Source of the DNA: CAVPHV01 sp963821095
GTDB taxonomy: Bacteria; Actinomycetota; Acidimicrobiia; Spongiisociales; UBA5794
DNA length: 64,000 nt
Assembly (NCBI GenBank): GCA_963821095.1
Contig: CAWGCJ010000022.1
Span: 372,001-436,000, forward strand
Reading direction: 5' to 3'
The notes below the pieces were generated by a model that did not search any database, was not told the DNA's origin, and saw only the letters and a list, made by a program, of their open reading frames with translations. Every line of letters starts with the position of its first letter. The first letter of the stretch is position 1. Made by a program: the position numbers and the translations under genes. Shown in pieces: positions 17,416-26,354 of the stretch.

Positions 17416-17777
17416 CAATAGGTTGCGTGTACTTCCGTCGAGACCTCTTCGGTCTCGACGTCGTGCCGTGTGGGGTGGCATCCTGTTGCCTCGCGGCGTG
17501 TTTCCTCAGGTGTCGGTTGGTGTGGTCCGGGTGTGGCTTCGGTGGTCGTTGAAGGTTCGAGTCCTGCCGGGCCCACAATCGGTTGCGTGTACTTCCGTCG
17601 AGACCTCTTCGGTCTCGACGTCGTGCCGTGTGGGGTGGCATCCTGTTGCCTCGCGGCGTGTTTCCTCAGGTGTCGGTTGGTGTGGTCCGGGTGTGGCTTC
17701 GGTGGTCGTTGAAGGTTCGAGTCCTGCCGGGCCCACAATCGGTTGCGTGTACTTCCGTCGAGACCTCTTCGGTCTCG
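17393..17777 (+). repeat. 160-bp tandem repeat carrying the tRNA-Ile2 3' end (2.4 units)
   Basis: Unit 1 (17393-17552) starts inside the T arm of tRNA-Ile2; unit 2 (17553-17712) matches it apart from one A/C difference just after CCCACAAT; unit 3 (17713-17777) is cut off after GGTCTCG. Each unit starts with AGGTTCGAGTCCTGCC plus GGGCCCACAA (T-arm, acceptor strand and discriminator of the tRNA), then a 10-bp hairpin, then about 100 bp of GT-rich sequence. The period is not a multiple of three and no gene is visible. The 3'-end copies lack the rest of a tRNA, so they are not functional tRNAs. Confidence 0.92.
17436..17460 (+). terminator. Hairpin downstream of tRNA-Ile2 (repeated at 160-bp spacing)
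   Basis: CGTCGAGACC, loop TCTTC, GGTCTCGACG: a perfect 10-bp stem 21 nt after the tRNA end. No T-run follows, as is common in high-GC Actinomycetota. It is repeated at 17596-17620, and a shortened 7-bp version occurs at 17759-17777. It probably ends or processes the tRNA transcript. Confidence 0.6.
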
Positions 17778-17838
17778 TGGTGTGACGTACGTTGGCACAC
17801 CACACTCCGCCTGACGATGAATCGGGAACCCCCGAAGC

Positions 17839-17844
17839 TAGGCT
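17839..17844 (+). promoter_or_regulatory. Leaderless -10 box (TAGGCT) for VOC gene
   Basis: TAGGCT ends 6 nt before ATG 17851, which would place the transcription start on or next to the start codon. There is no Shine-Dalgarno sequence in between. This favours ATG 17851 over the GTG three bases earlier. Confidence 0.5.
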
Positions 17845-17850
17845 GCGGTG

Positions 17851-18234
17851 ATGAGCTTGCGATGGCAGTCCATCGTCGTCGACACCGTCGATCCCGGCTC
17901 GCTGGGACGGTGGTGGGCGGACTTCCTCGGCTGGCGTATCACCTTCGAAGACGCCGACGAACTGGTCCTCGAACCGCCGGTGGGCTCACCCGAAGACGGT
18001 ACCTCTCCCGACCTCCTGTTCGGACGGGTTCCGGAAACCAAACACATCAAGAACCGCCTTCACATTGACCTTCGCCCTGACGATCAGGAGCGGGAGGTCG
18101 CCCGAGCGGAAGCGCTCGGTGCGTCCCGAATCGACGTCGGGCAGACCGACGATGTGACGTGGGTGGTGCTCGCTGATCCCGAAGGCAACGAGTTCTGCAT
18201 TCTGCAGGCGCAGGTACCCGACGAAACGCCCTAG
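17851..18234 (+). CDS. VOC family protein (glyoxalase/bleomycin-resistance fold)
   Basis: 127 residues in two beta-alpha-beta-beta-beta modules. Module 1: VVDTVDPGSLGRWWADFLGWRI; module 2: RLHIDLRPDDQEREVARAEALGA ending DPEGNEFCILQ. Candidate metal ligands are His in NRLHID and Glu in GNEFCIL. It resembles the actinobacterial 'glyoxalase-like domain' group of unknown substrate. Its TAG overlaps the stop of the convergent oxidoreductase by 2 bp. Confidence 0.85.
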   Translation: MSLRWQSIVVDTVDPGSLGRWWADFLGWRITFEDADELVLEPPVGSPEDGTSPDLLFGRVPETKHIKNRLHIDLRPDDQEREVARAEALGASRIDVGQTDDVTWVVLADPEGNEFCILQAQVPDETP

Positions 18235-19337
18235 GCCAAGAGTCCGTTGTCGATCGACAGCCGTCGGAACTCGGTGGGACTGTCCGCGTGCGCAAAGCGG
18301 CGGGGCCGGCCTTCGTCCAGGGCGGAGAGGTGGGCGGCCTCCACGAAGACCTGGGCGCTCAGCACCTCGTTCTGGGTGACCCGGAATGGATCGCTCGCCT
18401 CGACCGCATCCCGGAACGCAGCGTGTGCACGCTCATAGGTCGCGTGGAACCGGGGCTGGAACTCCGCGTAGTCGCCCTCAAGAGCGGTCATGTGGAACGT
18501 CTTCGACGCGGGGTGGAGCTCACCGCCTGCAGTCCAGAGTTCGACGGGGATCGGGCCCGGATACCCGGCGAACCGGCCAACGTGGATGGTGCCTTCGGTG
18601 CCGATGAGGTAGGTCTCGTTGTTGTAGCCGGAGGCATGGGTCCGGCTCAGGTCGAGGCGACCGATCGTGCCGGACGGCGTCGTGAAGCCGACGAAAGCGG
18701 TGTTGCCTCCTTCGTCGACGGGGCTGTCGTAGTGCTTGGCGTTGAGCATGCGTGCCCAGACCTCATCGGGGTATTCGCCGAGGAGCCAGAGCGCCTCATC
18801 GGCGACGTGGATTCCCATGTCGATGATGAGACCGCGGCTGGTATACGTCGGCGGGGGAGGGAACTGGTCGCGAAGGATCGAGCGGATCTCACGGATCGGC
18901 CCGATCAATCCGTCGTCCATCAATCGCTTGGCATGGAGCAGCGCCTCGTCGAATCGGCGCTGGAGTCCGATCTGAATGAGTGTCCGGTCGGTTCCTACGG
19001 CTTCAACGAAGTCGAACGCTTCAGGCAGATCCGAGGTGAGCGGCTTCTCCAGATACACCGGGATGCCGGCTTCGACGAACGGCCGCGCATCGCGGGCGTG
19101 GTCTTTGGTATGCGACGAGATGATCACGGCATCGAGGTCCGCGCCGGCGATCATCTCGCGAGGGTCGGTGAACGTCGGTGCCGTCGGCTCGTCGAGAATC
19201 TGTGCTGCTTCCTCGGCCGCAGCGAGGACCTCATCGCCGACGGCAACGATCGAGTGACCCTGTTCCTTGACGATCTGGCCGTGCACCCGGCCGATCCGTC
19301 CCACACCAAACAGCCCGTACCGGAATTGCCTTGCCAT
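18231..19337 (-). CDS. Gfo/Idh/MocA family oxidoreductase (inositol 2-dehydrogenase-like)
   Basis: 368 residues from the ATG at 19337 (MARQFRYG); the upstream in-frame extension lacks family sequence. N-terminal Rossmann fold (GLFGVGRIGRVHG) and the hallmark EKPLTSD, with Lys in the active site; C-terminal domain with GLIIDMGIHVADEALWLLGEYP (candidate DxxxH catalytic pair). It is closest in layout to myo-inositol 2-dehydrogenase, but no other inositol genes are present, so the sugar or polyol substrate is open. There is no TANNNT box near the start. Confidence 0.85.
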   Translation of the reverse strand: MARQFRYGLFGVGRIGRVHGQIVKEQGHSIVAVGDEVLAAAEEAAQILDEPTAPTFTDPREMIAGADLDAVIISSHTKDHARDARPFVEAGIPVYLEKPLTSDLPEAFDFVEAVGTDRTLIQIGLQRRFDEALLHAKRLMDDGLIGPIREIRSILRDQFPPPPTYTSRGLIIDMGIHVADEALWLLGEYPDEVWARMLNAKHYDSPVDEGGNTAFVGFTTPSGTIGRLDLSRTHASGYNNETYLIGTEGTIHVGRFAGYPGPIPVELWTAGGELHPASKTFHMTALEGDYAEFQPRFHATYERAHAAFRDAVEASDPFRVTQNEVLSAQVFVEAAHLSALDEGRPRRFAHADSPTEFRRLSIDNGLLA

Positions 19338-19439
19338 AGAAGGGCCCTTCTCAAGCCGCTGCGTGTGTTCGCCTGGCGATGCTACCAACCGAAGTCCTCG
19401 CCACCTGCCGAAGGTGCGGCCGATGGCGTGGACCGGTCG

Positions 19440-19445
19440 TAGGAT
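19440..19445 (+). promoter_or_regulatory. Leaderless -10 box (TAGGAT) for xdhC-like gene
   Basis: TAGGAT ends 8 nt before ATG 19454 with no ribosome site between, fitting a leaderless start in the region divergent from the Gfo/Idh/MocA gene. Confidence 0.5.
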
Positions 19446-19453
19446 TGGGCGCC

Positions 19454-20482
19454 ATGAAGCATGCACTCGAAGAAGCTCAACGGTTGGGACAGGATGGCCG
19501 AACCGTGGCGGCCGCAACATTGGTGAGCGTGGACGGGTCGGTGCCGCGCCGCTCGGAAGCCCGTCTGTTGGTCTCGTCCGATGGGGCGACTATCCGGGTC
19601 GGTGAGCTTCGGCTGTGTCGAAGCCGATGTCGCCGCCCATGCCGAAGCGGTCCTCGAGAGCGGCGAGCCGCGCCTCGTGTCCTACGGCCTGAGCGACGAA
19701 GACGCTTTCGGACTCGGCCTCACCTGCGGTGGAGCGATGGAGGTGTTCATCGAGCCATGGACGAGCCTCGCTGCCGACCTGGGCGGAGCACCCGATCCCG
19801 CAGTTCATGGGCGTGATGGCGACCGTCATCGACGGACACGGTCGAGGAGGTCACGCGCTGTTCAACCGCGATTCCGGCGTCTGGTCGGGCGATCTGTCGC
19901 CGATCGACGGTGACGAACTCGCTGGCGACGTCGAAGTCCACCATCGCGGGGGAGAAGGCCCGCATCGTGGAGGTTGGAGGTTCGCGCATCTACCTCGAAC
20001 CTGTGGTCGCTCCACCGAGGTTGCTCATCTACGGTGCCGGCCACACGGCCCAGGCACTCTGCGCGGCCGCAACCGCCATCGGTTTCCGGGTGACCGTGGC
20101 CGATCACCGGCCCGGGCTTGCGGACTCCGATCAGTATCCAGATGCGGCCCAGGTGCTCGTCGGTTGGCCGGCCGATATCGTGCCGCTCGTGTCACCGGAC
20201 GACCGCACCTACGCCGTCTGTCTCGCCCACAACGCGGAAGTCGAAGATGTACTCCTCCCGTTGCTCGCCGACGCCGGAGCGTGTTACATCGGCGTACTCG
20301 GGAGCCGCCGCAACCAGGCGGCCCGCAAGCAGCGTCTCGCCGAGGCAGGTATGTCGCCAGAACACACAGAGCTTCTCTACGGACCGGTCGGGCTCGGAAT
20401 TGGCGCGCTCACCCCGGAAGAGATCGCTGTCTCCATCGTTGCCGAACTGGTCACGGTGCGCCGCAACCACCCTGTCGCCTGA
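19454..20482 (+). CDS. xdhC: XdhC/CoxI family molybdoenzyme-maturation protein (frameshifted)
   Basis: About 340 residues when repaired. N-terminal XdhC_CoxI domain: RTVAAATLVSVDGSVPRR and, in the next frame, SVSFGCVEADV (the usual SGGCVE, here SFGCVE). C-terminal Rossmann domain: LLIYGAGHTAQAL, VADHRPG and GVLGSRRNQAARKQRL. XdhC proteins bind molybdenum cofactor and insert it, sulfurated, into xanthine-dehydrogenase-type enzymes. Shifts fall near 19583, 19790 and 19930. No molybdenum hydroxylase gene lies in the window. Position next to a nucleoside importer fits a role in purine breakdown, which is an inference. Confidence 0.8.
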
Positions 20483-20618
20483 ACGGCCACACCGCCGGAC
20501 TCGTCGACGGGCCCTTGTGGCGCGCGCTAGAACCCATTCCATCTAGAGTCCTCCGTACGGATCGTCGCGCGCTGCGGCGATCCGACGACTGATACAAGGA
20601 ACACCGAAGGGAGAGCCA

Positions 20619-21758
20619 ATGGCTCGGAACAGATGGACGTTCATGGTCGCTCTGATGATGGTGCTTGCGATGGTCGCAGCAGCATGCAGCAGTGACGATG
20701 GCGGCGACGATACGACGACGACGGCGGCGGCGGCGTCAGGCGGCGACGAGACGACGACGACGGCCGCCATGGAAGAGGGCGAAGAGTTCAAGGTCGCGTT
20801 CGTCCACGTCGGACCGACGGCAGACAAGGGATGGTCCTGGGCACACGATCAGGGCGCTCAGTATCTTGAGGCCAACATGCCAGGTGCCGTGATCACGACG
20901 CTCGAGAGCATCCCCGAGGGGCCTGACTCGCAGCGTGTGTTCGAGGACCTTGCTGCTGACGGAAACGTGCTGATCTTCGGCACGTCGTTCGGCTACATGG
21001 ATCCGATGCTCGCCGCAGCCGAGAACTTCCCGGACGTTGCCTTCATGCACGCGACCGGGTACAAGACCTCCGACAACATGGGCAACTACTTCGGCGCTGC
21101 CGAAGAGGGTCGCTACCTCTCAGGTATGGCCGCCGGCGCACGCAGCGAGACGGGCGAGATCGGGTACGTTGCAGCGTTCCCGATTCCCGAGGTGCTGCGC
21201 GGCATCAACGCGTTCACGCTCGGTGCCCGCGAGATCAATCCTGACGCCACTGTTCAGGTTGTCTGGACGTCGACGTGGTTCGATCCACCAACCGAGGGTG
21301 ACGCAGCACAGGCGCTGCTCGACGCAGGCGTCGACGTGATCGCTATGCACCAGGACTCATCCGCACCGGGCCAGGCGGCCGAGGCCGCCGGCGCAGGCTG
21401 GGTTGGCTACAACACCGACATGTCCGAATTCGCACCGGAGGGTTGGCTCACGGCTGCTACCTGGGATTGGGGCCCGTACTACCTGGCGACCGCCGAAGCG
21501 GTCACGGCCGGCACCTGGGCGCCCGAGGCCTTCTACGGCAACATGGCGGACGGCATGGTCAACATTGCACCGCTCGGTCCGTCGGTCTCCGACGAGACGG
21601 CGGCGCTCATCGAGACGCGGATGGGCGAGATCATCGCTGGGACCTTCTCGGTCCTCCCGGATCCGATTGTGAACCAGGCTGGCACCGAGCAGCCGCTCGG
21701 TGACATCTTCAGCATGGACTACTTCGTCGAGGGAGTCATCGGCAGCCCGACCGGCTGA
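20619..21758 (+). CDS. BMP family ABC transporter substrate-binding lipoprotein (nucleoside-type)
   Basis: 379 residues. Signal peptide with lipobox VAAACSS, a Thr/Ala/Gly linker (poly-Thr), then the BMP/PnrA-Med fold: KVAFVHVGPTADKGWSWAHDQG, GTSFGYMDPM, TGYKTSDNMGNYFG and IGYVAAFPIPEVLRGINAFTLGAR. Relatives bind purine or pyrimidine nucleosides. It heads an operon with a double-ABC ATPase and two permeases. A strong hairpin just after its stop should lower downstream expression relative to this protein. The ribosome site is GGGAGAG. Confidence 0.92.
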   Translation: MARNRWTFMVALMMVLAMVAAACSSDDGGDDTTTTAAAASGGDETTTTAAMEEGEEFKVAFVHVGPTADKGWSWAHDQGAQYLEANMPGAVITTLESIPEGPDSQRVFEDLAADGNVLIFGTSFGYMDPMLAAAENFPDVAFMHATGYKTSDNMGNYFGAAEEGRYLSGMAAGARSETGEIGYVAAFPIPEVLRGINAFTLGAREINPDATVQVVWTSTWFDPPTEGDAAQALLDAGVDVIAMHQDSSAPGQAAEAAGAGWVGYNTDMSEFAPEGWLTAATWDWGPYYLATAEAVTAGTWAPEAFYGNMADGMVNIAPLGPSVSDETAALIETRMGEIIAGTFSVLPDPIVNQAGTEQPLGDIFSMDYFVEGVIGSPTG

Positions 21759-21780
21759 TCGACGCTCCAACCAGTTGATC

Positions 21781-21808
21781 CGAGGGCCCCGCATCTGCGG
21801 GGCCCTCG
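21781..21808 (+). terminator. Hairpin between substrate-binding and ATPase genes
   Basis: A perfect 13-bp inverted repeat (CGAGGGCCCCGCA / TGCGGGGCCCTCG) with a 2-nt loop, 22 nt after the BMP stop. No U-tract follows. It may be a partial terminator or a 3'-end stabiliser giving excess binding protein over the membrane components. Confidence 0.75.
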
Positions 21809-21837
21809 TGCGTTGTGACCACCTCGGATTGTCTGGC

Positions 21838-21843
21838 TAGGAT
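21838..21843 (+). promoter_or_regulatory. Leaderless -10 box (TAGGAT) for ABC ATPase gene
   Basis: TAGGAT ends 6 nt before ATG 21850; TTGTGA at 21813-21818 could serve as -35 with a long 19-nt spacer. It suggests a second start for the transporter genes behind the hairpin. Confidence 0.5.
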
Positions 21844-21849
21844 GCCGGC

Positions 21850-23391
21850 ATGCCGAGCGCCGATCAGAGCAGCACGCCCCCAGCGGTAGAGCTTCGCAAG
21901 ATCGATAAGTCGTTCTATGGGGTTCTCGCCAACGCCGATGTCGACTTCAACCTCGCTCGGGGCGAGGTCCACACCCTTCTTGGCGAGAATGGTGCCGGCA
22001 AGTCGACCCTCTGCTCGGTCATCGCCGGCCTCTACCGACCGGACTCCGGCGAGATGCTTATCGACGGCAGTCCGATCGTTCTGAAGTCGCCGAAGGACGC
22101 CCTCGCGGCCGGAATCGGCATGGTGTACCAGCACTTCCGCCTCGTATCGAATCTCACCGTGGCCGAGAACCTCGCGCTCGGGAATCCAGAGGTTGGTCTG
22201 CGTCTCTCGCAGAGCGAACTCGAAGCCGAAGCACGTGAACTCGGTGAGCGCTACGACTTCCCTGTTGATCCGACGGCTCGCATCTGGCAGCTCTCGGTCG
22301 GCCAACAGCAGCGGGTCGAGATCCTCAAACTCCTCTACCGCGATGTCCGCATCCTGATCCTCGATGAGCCAACCGCCGTGCTCACCCCGCAGGAGGGGCA
22401 GGCGTTGTTCAGGGCCATGCGAACTCTGGCAGACGAAGGCCGGTCCCTGATCTTCGTCTCACACAAACTCCACGAGGTGAAGCAGGTCTCCGACCGAGTC
22501 ACGGTCCTCCGCGAGGGTCGGGTCGTCGGCAACGTCGACACCGCTGATGCCGAGCCGCGCGATCTGGCCCGCATGATGGTCGGCAAGGACCTCGTGCTCC
22601 CTACACGGGCGCCGAACGAATCCATCGGGGACCCCGTCCTGGTGGTCGATGATCTGAAGGTCCGGGACGATCGTGGCCTCGACGCTGTCGACGGACTCTC
22701 GATCACGGTGAGTGCCGGCGAGGTCGTCGGCATCGCGGGGGTCTCCGGCAACGGCCAACGTGAGCTTGCACAAGGCATCGTCGGACTGATGAAGGTCGCC
22801 GGCGGATCCGTCCATCTCCAGGGCAAGGACATCACAGGAACGACCCCCCTCAAGTCGATCAAGGCCGGTATCGCATACGTGCCGCAGAGCCGCCTCGGGA
22901 TGGGGCTTGCCCCCGGTCTTGACACGGACGACAACCTCGCGCTGAAGCAGTTCCGCGAACCGCCGTACTCCAAAGGACCCATGCTCTCCCCGAAGGCATT
23001 CAAGACCAGGGGCGCCGAACTCATCGAGGAGTTCGACGTGCGCGGCGTGCGTCCGGGTCTGCCGATCCGCCTTCTCTCGGGCGGCAATCTCCAGAAGGCA
23101 CTCATCGCGCGCGAGGTCACCCAGGATCACTGCGTGCTGATCGCCCGGTCGCCGACCCGAGGGCTCGATGTCGGTGCAACGGCGGTGGTCCGCGACCAGA
23201 TCCTCGCCGAACGGGACCGAGGCATCGCCGTCCTTCTGATATCGGAAGATCTCGACGAGTTGCTCGCGCTCTCCGATCGCCTACTCGTCATCTACGAGGG
23301 GCAGATCGTCGGTGAGATGCCGGCATCCGAGGCAACTGCCGAGCGCCTCGGGCTGCTCATGTCCGGCCATTCCGAGGAGCAGTCAGCATGA
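21850..23391 (+). CDS. Nucleoside/sugar-type ABC transporter ATPase with two ABC domains
   Basis: 513 residues with two fused nucleotide-binding domains. Domain 1 (about 10-245): Walker A GENGAGKSTL, Q-loop region MVYQHFRLV, signature LSVGQQQRVEI, Walker B LILDEPTAVL. Domain 2 (about 265-505): degenerate Walker A GVSGNGQREL, signature LSGGNLQKALIARE, and ARSPTRGLDVGAT where a Walker B Asp-Glu would sit. The degenerate second site is usual in the RbsA/NupO group. The stop overlaps the first permease start by 4 bp. Confidence 0.93.
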   Translation: MPSADQSSTPPAVELRKIDKSFYGVLANADVDFNLARGEVHTLLGENGAGKSTLCSVIAGLYRPDSGEMLIDGSPIVLKSPKDALAAGIGMVYQHFRLVSNLTVAENLALGNPEVGLRLSQSELEAEARELGERYDFPVDPTARIWQLSVGQQQRVEILKLLYRDVRILILDEPTAVLTPQEGQALFRAMRTLADEGRSLIFVSHKLHEVKQVSDRVTVLREGRVVGNVDTADAEPRDLARMMVGKDLVLPTRAPNESIGDPVLVVDDLKVRDDRGLDAVDGLSITVSAGEVVGIAGVSGNGQRELAQGIVGLMKVAGGSVHLQGKDITGTTPLKSIKAGIAYVPQSRLGMGLAPGLDTDDNLALKQFREPPYSKGPMLSPKAFKTRGAELIEEFDVRGVRPGLPIRLLSGGNLQKALIAREVTQDHCVLIARSPTRGLDVGATAVVRDQILAERDRGIAVLLISEDLDELLALSDRLLVIYEGQIVGEMPASEATAERLGLLMSGHSEEQSA

Positions 23392-24503
23392 GCCGTCGCT
23401 TCATCGTCGAACCGCGTGGTCTCGCACCCTGGTGGCTCAAGCTGCTCATTCCGATTGGGTCCGTGATCGCAGCGATGCTCCTCGGAGCGGTCTTCCTCGC
23501 GATCACCGGCAACGACTGGGTTGAGGTCTACCAGAAGATGGCCGACGCAGCGTTCGGTTCCGGACGCGGATTCGCCGAGACGCTCGTATCCGCCACCCCC
23601 CTCATCCTTACCGGTGTGGCTGCCGCCATCGCCTTCAAGATGCTGGTCTGGAATATCGGTGGAGAGGGACAGCTGATCTTCGGTGCCATCACCGCGGCTG
23701 GCGTTGGGATCTGGCTGGCCGATTCAACTCCACAGGTCATCGCCGTCGTTGCGGTCGTGATCGCCGGTGCGGTCGGTGGAGCGTTCTGGGCTTCGTTGGC
23801 GGCCGTTCCCAGGGTGTACCTCGGGACCAACGAGATCATCACGACGCTGATGCTGAACTTCATTGCTCTGAACCTCATGCAGTACCTCGTGCTTGGCAGT
23901 TCGAGTCCGTGGCGTGATCCCGAGGCGACGCAGTTCCCTCAGGGCCGTCCCATCCTCGACGCGGGACGTATCCCAGAGTTCTTCCACCGCCTCGACTGGG
24001 GCCTGTTCATCGCCATCGGCGTCGCGGTGATCGCCTGGTTCGTGATTAGCAAGACGCGGAGCGGGTTTGAGTACCGCATCGTGGGCGACTCGTTCGATAC
24101 CGCTCGCTATGCGGGTATCAGGGTGCCGAAGAAGGTTCTTGGTACGTTCCTCTTCTCCGGAGCCGCCGCCGGCCTCGCTGGTTCGATTCTCGTTGCAGGA
24201 ATCCTCGGCAAGATGGATCCGCGGTCCCTCGACCTCGGACTCGGTTTCACCGGCATCATCGTCGCCGCGCTGGCCCGCCTCAACCCCATCGCCATCATCC
24301 CGGTTGCGATTCTGATGGGGGCGTTGAACAACGCGGGGCCATCGCTCCAGTCGATCGGTGTGCCCTCGGCGACGGTCCAGATCCTCCAGGGTGCGATTCT
24401 GATCTTCGCCGTCGCAGGCGAGTTCCTGATCTCGAACCGGATTCACCGCCCTGACCCCATCGCTGGTGAGGCGAAGGCAGAGCCGGAGGCGAAGGCAGCA
24501 TGA
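23388..24503 (+). CDS. Nucleoside-type ABC transporter permease 1
   Basis: 371-residue inner-membrane permease of the BPD_transp_2 family with about nine to ten membrane segments; conserved blocks are LVWNIGGEGQLIFGAI (NxGxEGQ) and TNEIITTLMLNFIA. It pairs with the next permease to form the channel. ATG 23388 overlaps the ATPase stop, and its own end overlaps the next start (ATGA). The Glu/Ala/Lys-rich tail is cytoplasmic. Confidence 0.92.
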   Translation: MSRRFIVEPRGLAPWWLKLLIPIGSVIAAMLLGAVFLAITGNDWVEVYQKMADAAFGSGRGFAETLVSATPLILTGVAAAIAFKMLVWNIGGEGQLIFGAITAAGVGIWLADSTPQVIAVVAVVIAGAVGGAFWASLAAVPRVYLGTNEIITTLMLNFIALNLMQYLVLGSSSPWRDPEATQFPQGRPILDAGRIPEFFHRLDWGLFIAIGVAVIAWFVISKTRSGFEYRIVGDSFDTARYAGIRVPKKVLGTFLFSGAAAGLAGSILVAGILGKMDPRSLDLGLGFTGIIVAALARLNPIAIIPVAILMGALNNAGPSLQSIGVPSATVQILQGAILIFAVAGEFLISNRIHRPDPIAGEAKAEPEAKAA

Positions 24504-25444
24504 ACGAATCCGTACTCATGCTCACGCTCATGGCCGGTATCGGCCTCGGTACGCCGCTCGTGTTCGGAACTGTCGGCGAAATCCTGACCGAGCGGTCGGG
24601 CATCCTCAACCTTGGCGTTCAGGGCATGATGCTGTTCGGCGCGGTCATGGGGTTCTGGGCTACCTTCGTGTCAGGCAGCCTGTGGCTCGGCGTGCTCGCC
24701 GCCCTCGTGGCCGGCGCCGCCATTTCGCTGATCCATGCCTTCAATTCGATCACGCTGCGCGTGAGCCAGATTGTTTCGGGATTGGCACTCACCATCTTCG
24801 GAACCGGCGTCGCCGTCTACATCGGCAAGGCCGGCGCGGATCCGTTGATCGGACAGCCGTCGAAGGCGGTGTTCGAGCCGATCTTCCCCGAGGCCTTGGC
24901 CGACCTGCCGATTGTCGGGCCGCTCATCTTCGGACACGACGCGCTCATCTACCTCTCCTGGATCATCGTCGCCGCAGCGAGCTACTACCTCTTCCACACT
25001 CGGCCCGGATTGACGGTACGGGCCGTTGGAGAGGACCCCGCCAGTGCGGAGGCCGCCGGCATCAACGTGTCGAAGGTCCGCTACATCCACGTCATGCTCG
25101 GCGGCGCCCTCGCAGGGCTCGGTGGTGCCTACTTCTCGCTCGCATTGGTGCCGTCGTGGCAGGACAACCCGATCGGGCAGGCCGGGTGGATTGCCATCGC
25201 CCTCGTGATCCTGGCGTCGTGGCGTCCGTGGCGCGCGCTCTGGGTCGCCTACCTGTTCGGGATCGCCGGACGGCTCAACTTCACGTTCCAGACACTCGAG
25301 ATCAACGTGCCGGCCACCTTGCTCGACATGCTGCCGTTCTTGCTCGCGATCATCGCGATGATCGCCCTCACGAGCGGGAAGCGGGCGAAGTTCCTCGGAG
25401 CACCGGCAGCCCTCGGGATCCCGTACTTCAGGGAAGAGCGCTGA
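24500..25444 (+). CDS. Nucleoside-type ABC transporter permease 2
   Basis: 314 residues, BPD_transp_2 family. The conserved LTERSGILNLGVQGMM loop near residue 35 is the equivalent of the permease-1 block, followed by about eight to nine membrane segments and the coupling helix around VRAVGEDPASAEAAGI. It is encoded in a coupled cassette with the ATPase and permease 1. SurE follows 8 nt after the stop. Confidence 0.92.
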   Translation: MNESVLMLTLMAGIGLGTPLVFGTVGEILTERSGILNLGVQGMMLFGAVMGFWATFVSGSLWLGVLAALVAGAAISLIHAFNSITLRVSQIVSGLALTIFGTGVAVYIGKAGADPLIGQPSKAVFEPIFPEALADLPIVGPLIFGHDALIYLSWIIVAAASYYLFHTRPGLTVRAVGEDPASAEAAGINVSKVRYIHVMLGGALAGLGGAYFSLALVPSWQDNPIGQAGWIAIALVILASWRPWRALWVAYLFGIAGRLNFTFQTLEINVPATLLDMLPFLLAIIAMIALTSGKRAKFLGAPAALGIPYFREER

Positions 25445-25452
25445 CCCGACGC

Positions 25453-26245
25453 GTGTCCTGGATCCTGCTGACCAACGACGACGGCATCGATAGCCCCGCG
25501 CTCATTCCGTTCGCCGACGCCCTGAGGAGACTCGGCACGGTCCGCGTCGTCGTGCCCGACCAGGAGCGGAGTTGGGTCGGCAAGGCGATTACCCGAATCG
25601 GACCGATCGGCACAGCCGAGGTTGAACTCGACGGCGAGACAGCCTGGACCTGCACCGGGTATCCCGCCGACGCGGTGCAGATCGGCATTCATGGACTCTT
25701 CGACGAACCGCCTGCGCTGGTCGTGTCCGGTATCAACATCGGCTACAACCACGGCGCAGGCTTCCTGATGTCCTCCGGGACCATCGGGGCAGCCGTCGAA
25801 GGCTGGGTCTCCGGTGTTCCTTCGATTGCGGTGTCGACCGGAGCCAACGGCGACTGGTCGGCATGGAAGCGTCGTGCCCTCGACCCGGCCGCGGGAACCG
25901 ACTGGGCAGCGCCTGGGCAAGGTCGGTGCCGAACTTGTCGACGTCGTCGTGAACGCGGGTCTCCCAGATTTGGCCGATGTGGTCTCGATCAACGTCCCGT
26001 TCGACGCCACGCTCGACACACCGCGACACGTGACGACGATCGCACGGATCGGCTACGACCGCCTCTTCAGCGACGACGGCAACGGCGTGTATCGCCACGA
26101 CTTCAACGGCCGGCTCATCGAGTTCGAACCGCTCGACGGCACAGACATCGAGGCTGGGAGGGATGGTCGGATCTCAATCGCTCCAATCCGTATGCCTTCA
26201 ACCGCAACGGTTCCCGAGGACGTTCGCGCCCGAATCGAGGGCTGA
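25453..26245 (+). CDS. surE: 5'/3'-nucleotidase SurE (one frameshift)
   Basis: About 264 residues when repaired. GTG 25453 gives the canonical opening SWILLTNDDGIDSPAL, whose DD pair binds the metal; SGINIGYNHG and SSGTIGAAVEGW are the other active-site blocks. A shift near 25890-25905 moves the C-terminal part (LGKVGAELVDVVVNAGLPD to RARIEG) to another frame. SurE removes phosphate from nucleoside monophosphates. Its place behind a nucleoside-type importer suggests a joined nucleotide-salvage unit, which is an inference. Confidence 0.85.
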
Positions 26246-26354
26246 CGGGGCGAACGTCGCAGGGGAGGGGTCCTCCGACCCTGGTTTCGATCTCGATACT
26301 CAACCATCGTGCGAGGCAGCACCGATGAGTGCGCAACGCGCGAGGAGAGGACCT

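Noticed and set aside
17393..17777. CRISPR-like array
   Set aside because: Units are adjacent, 160 bp long, without unique spacers; they are tandem copies containing a tRNA end.
17423..17785. Open frames across the 160-bp repeats (both strands)
   Set aside because: The period of 160 is not a multiple of three, so the same repeat is read in different frames; this is a DNA repeat, not protein.
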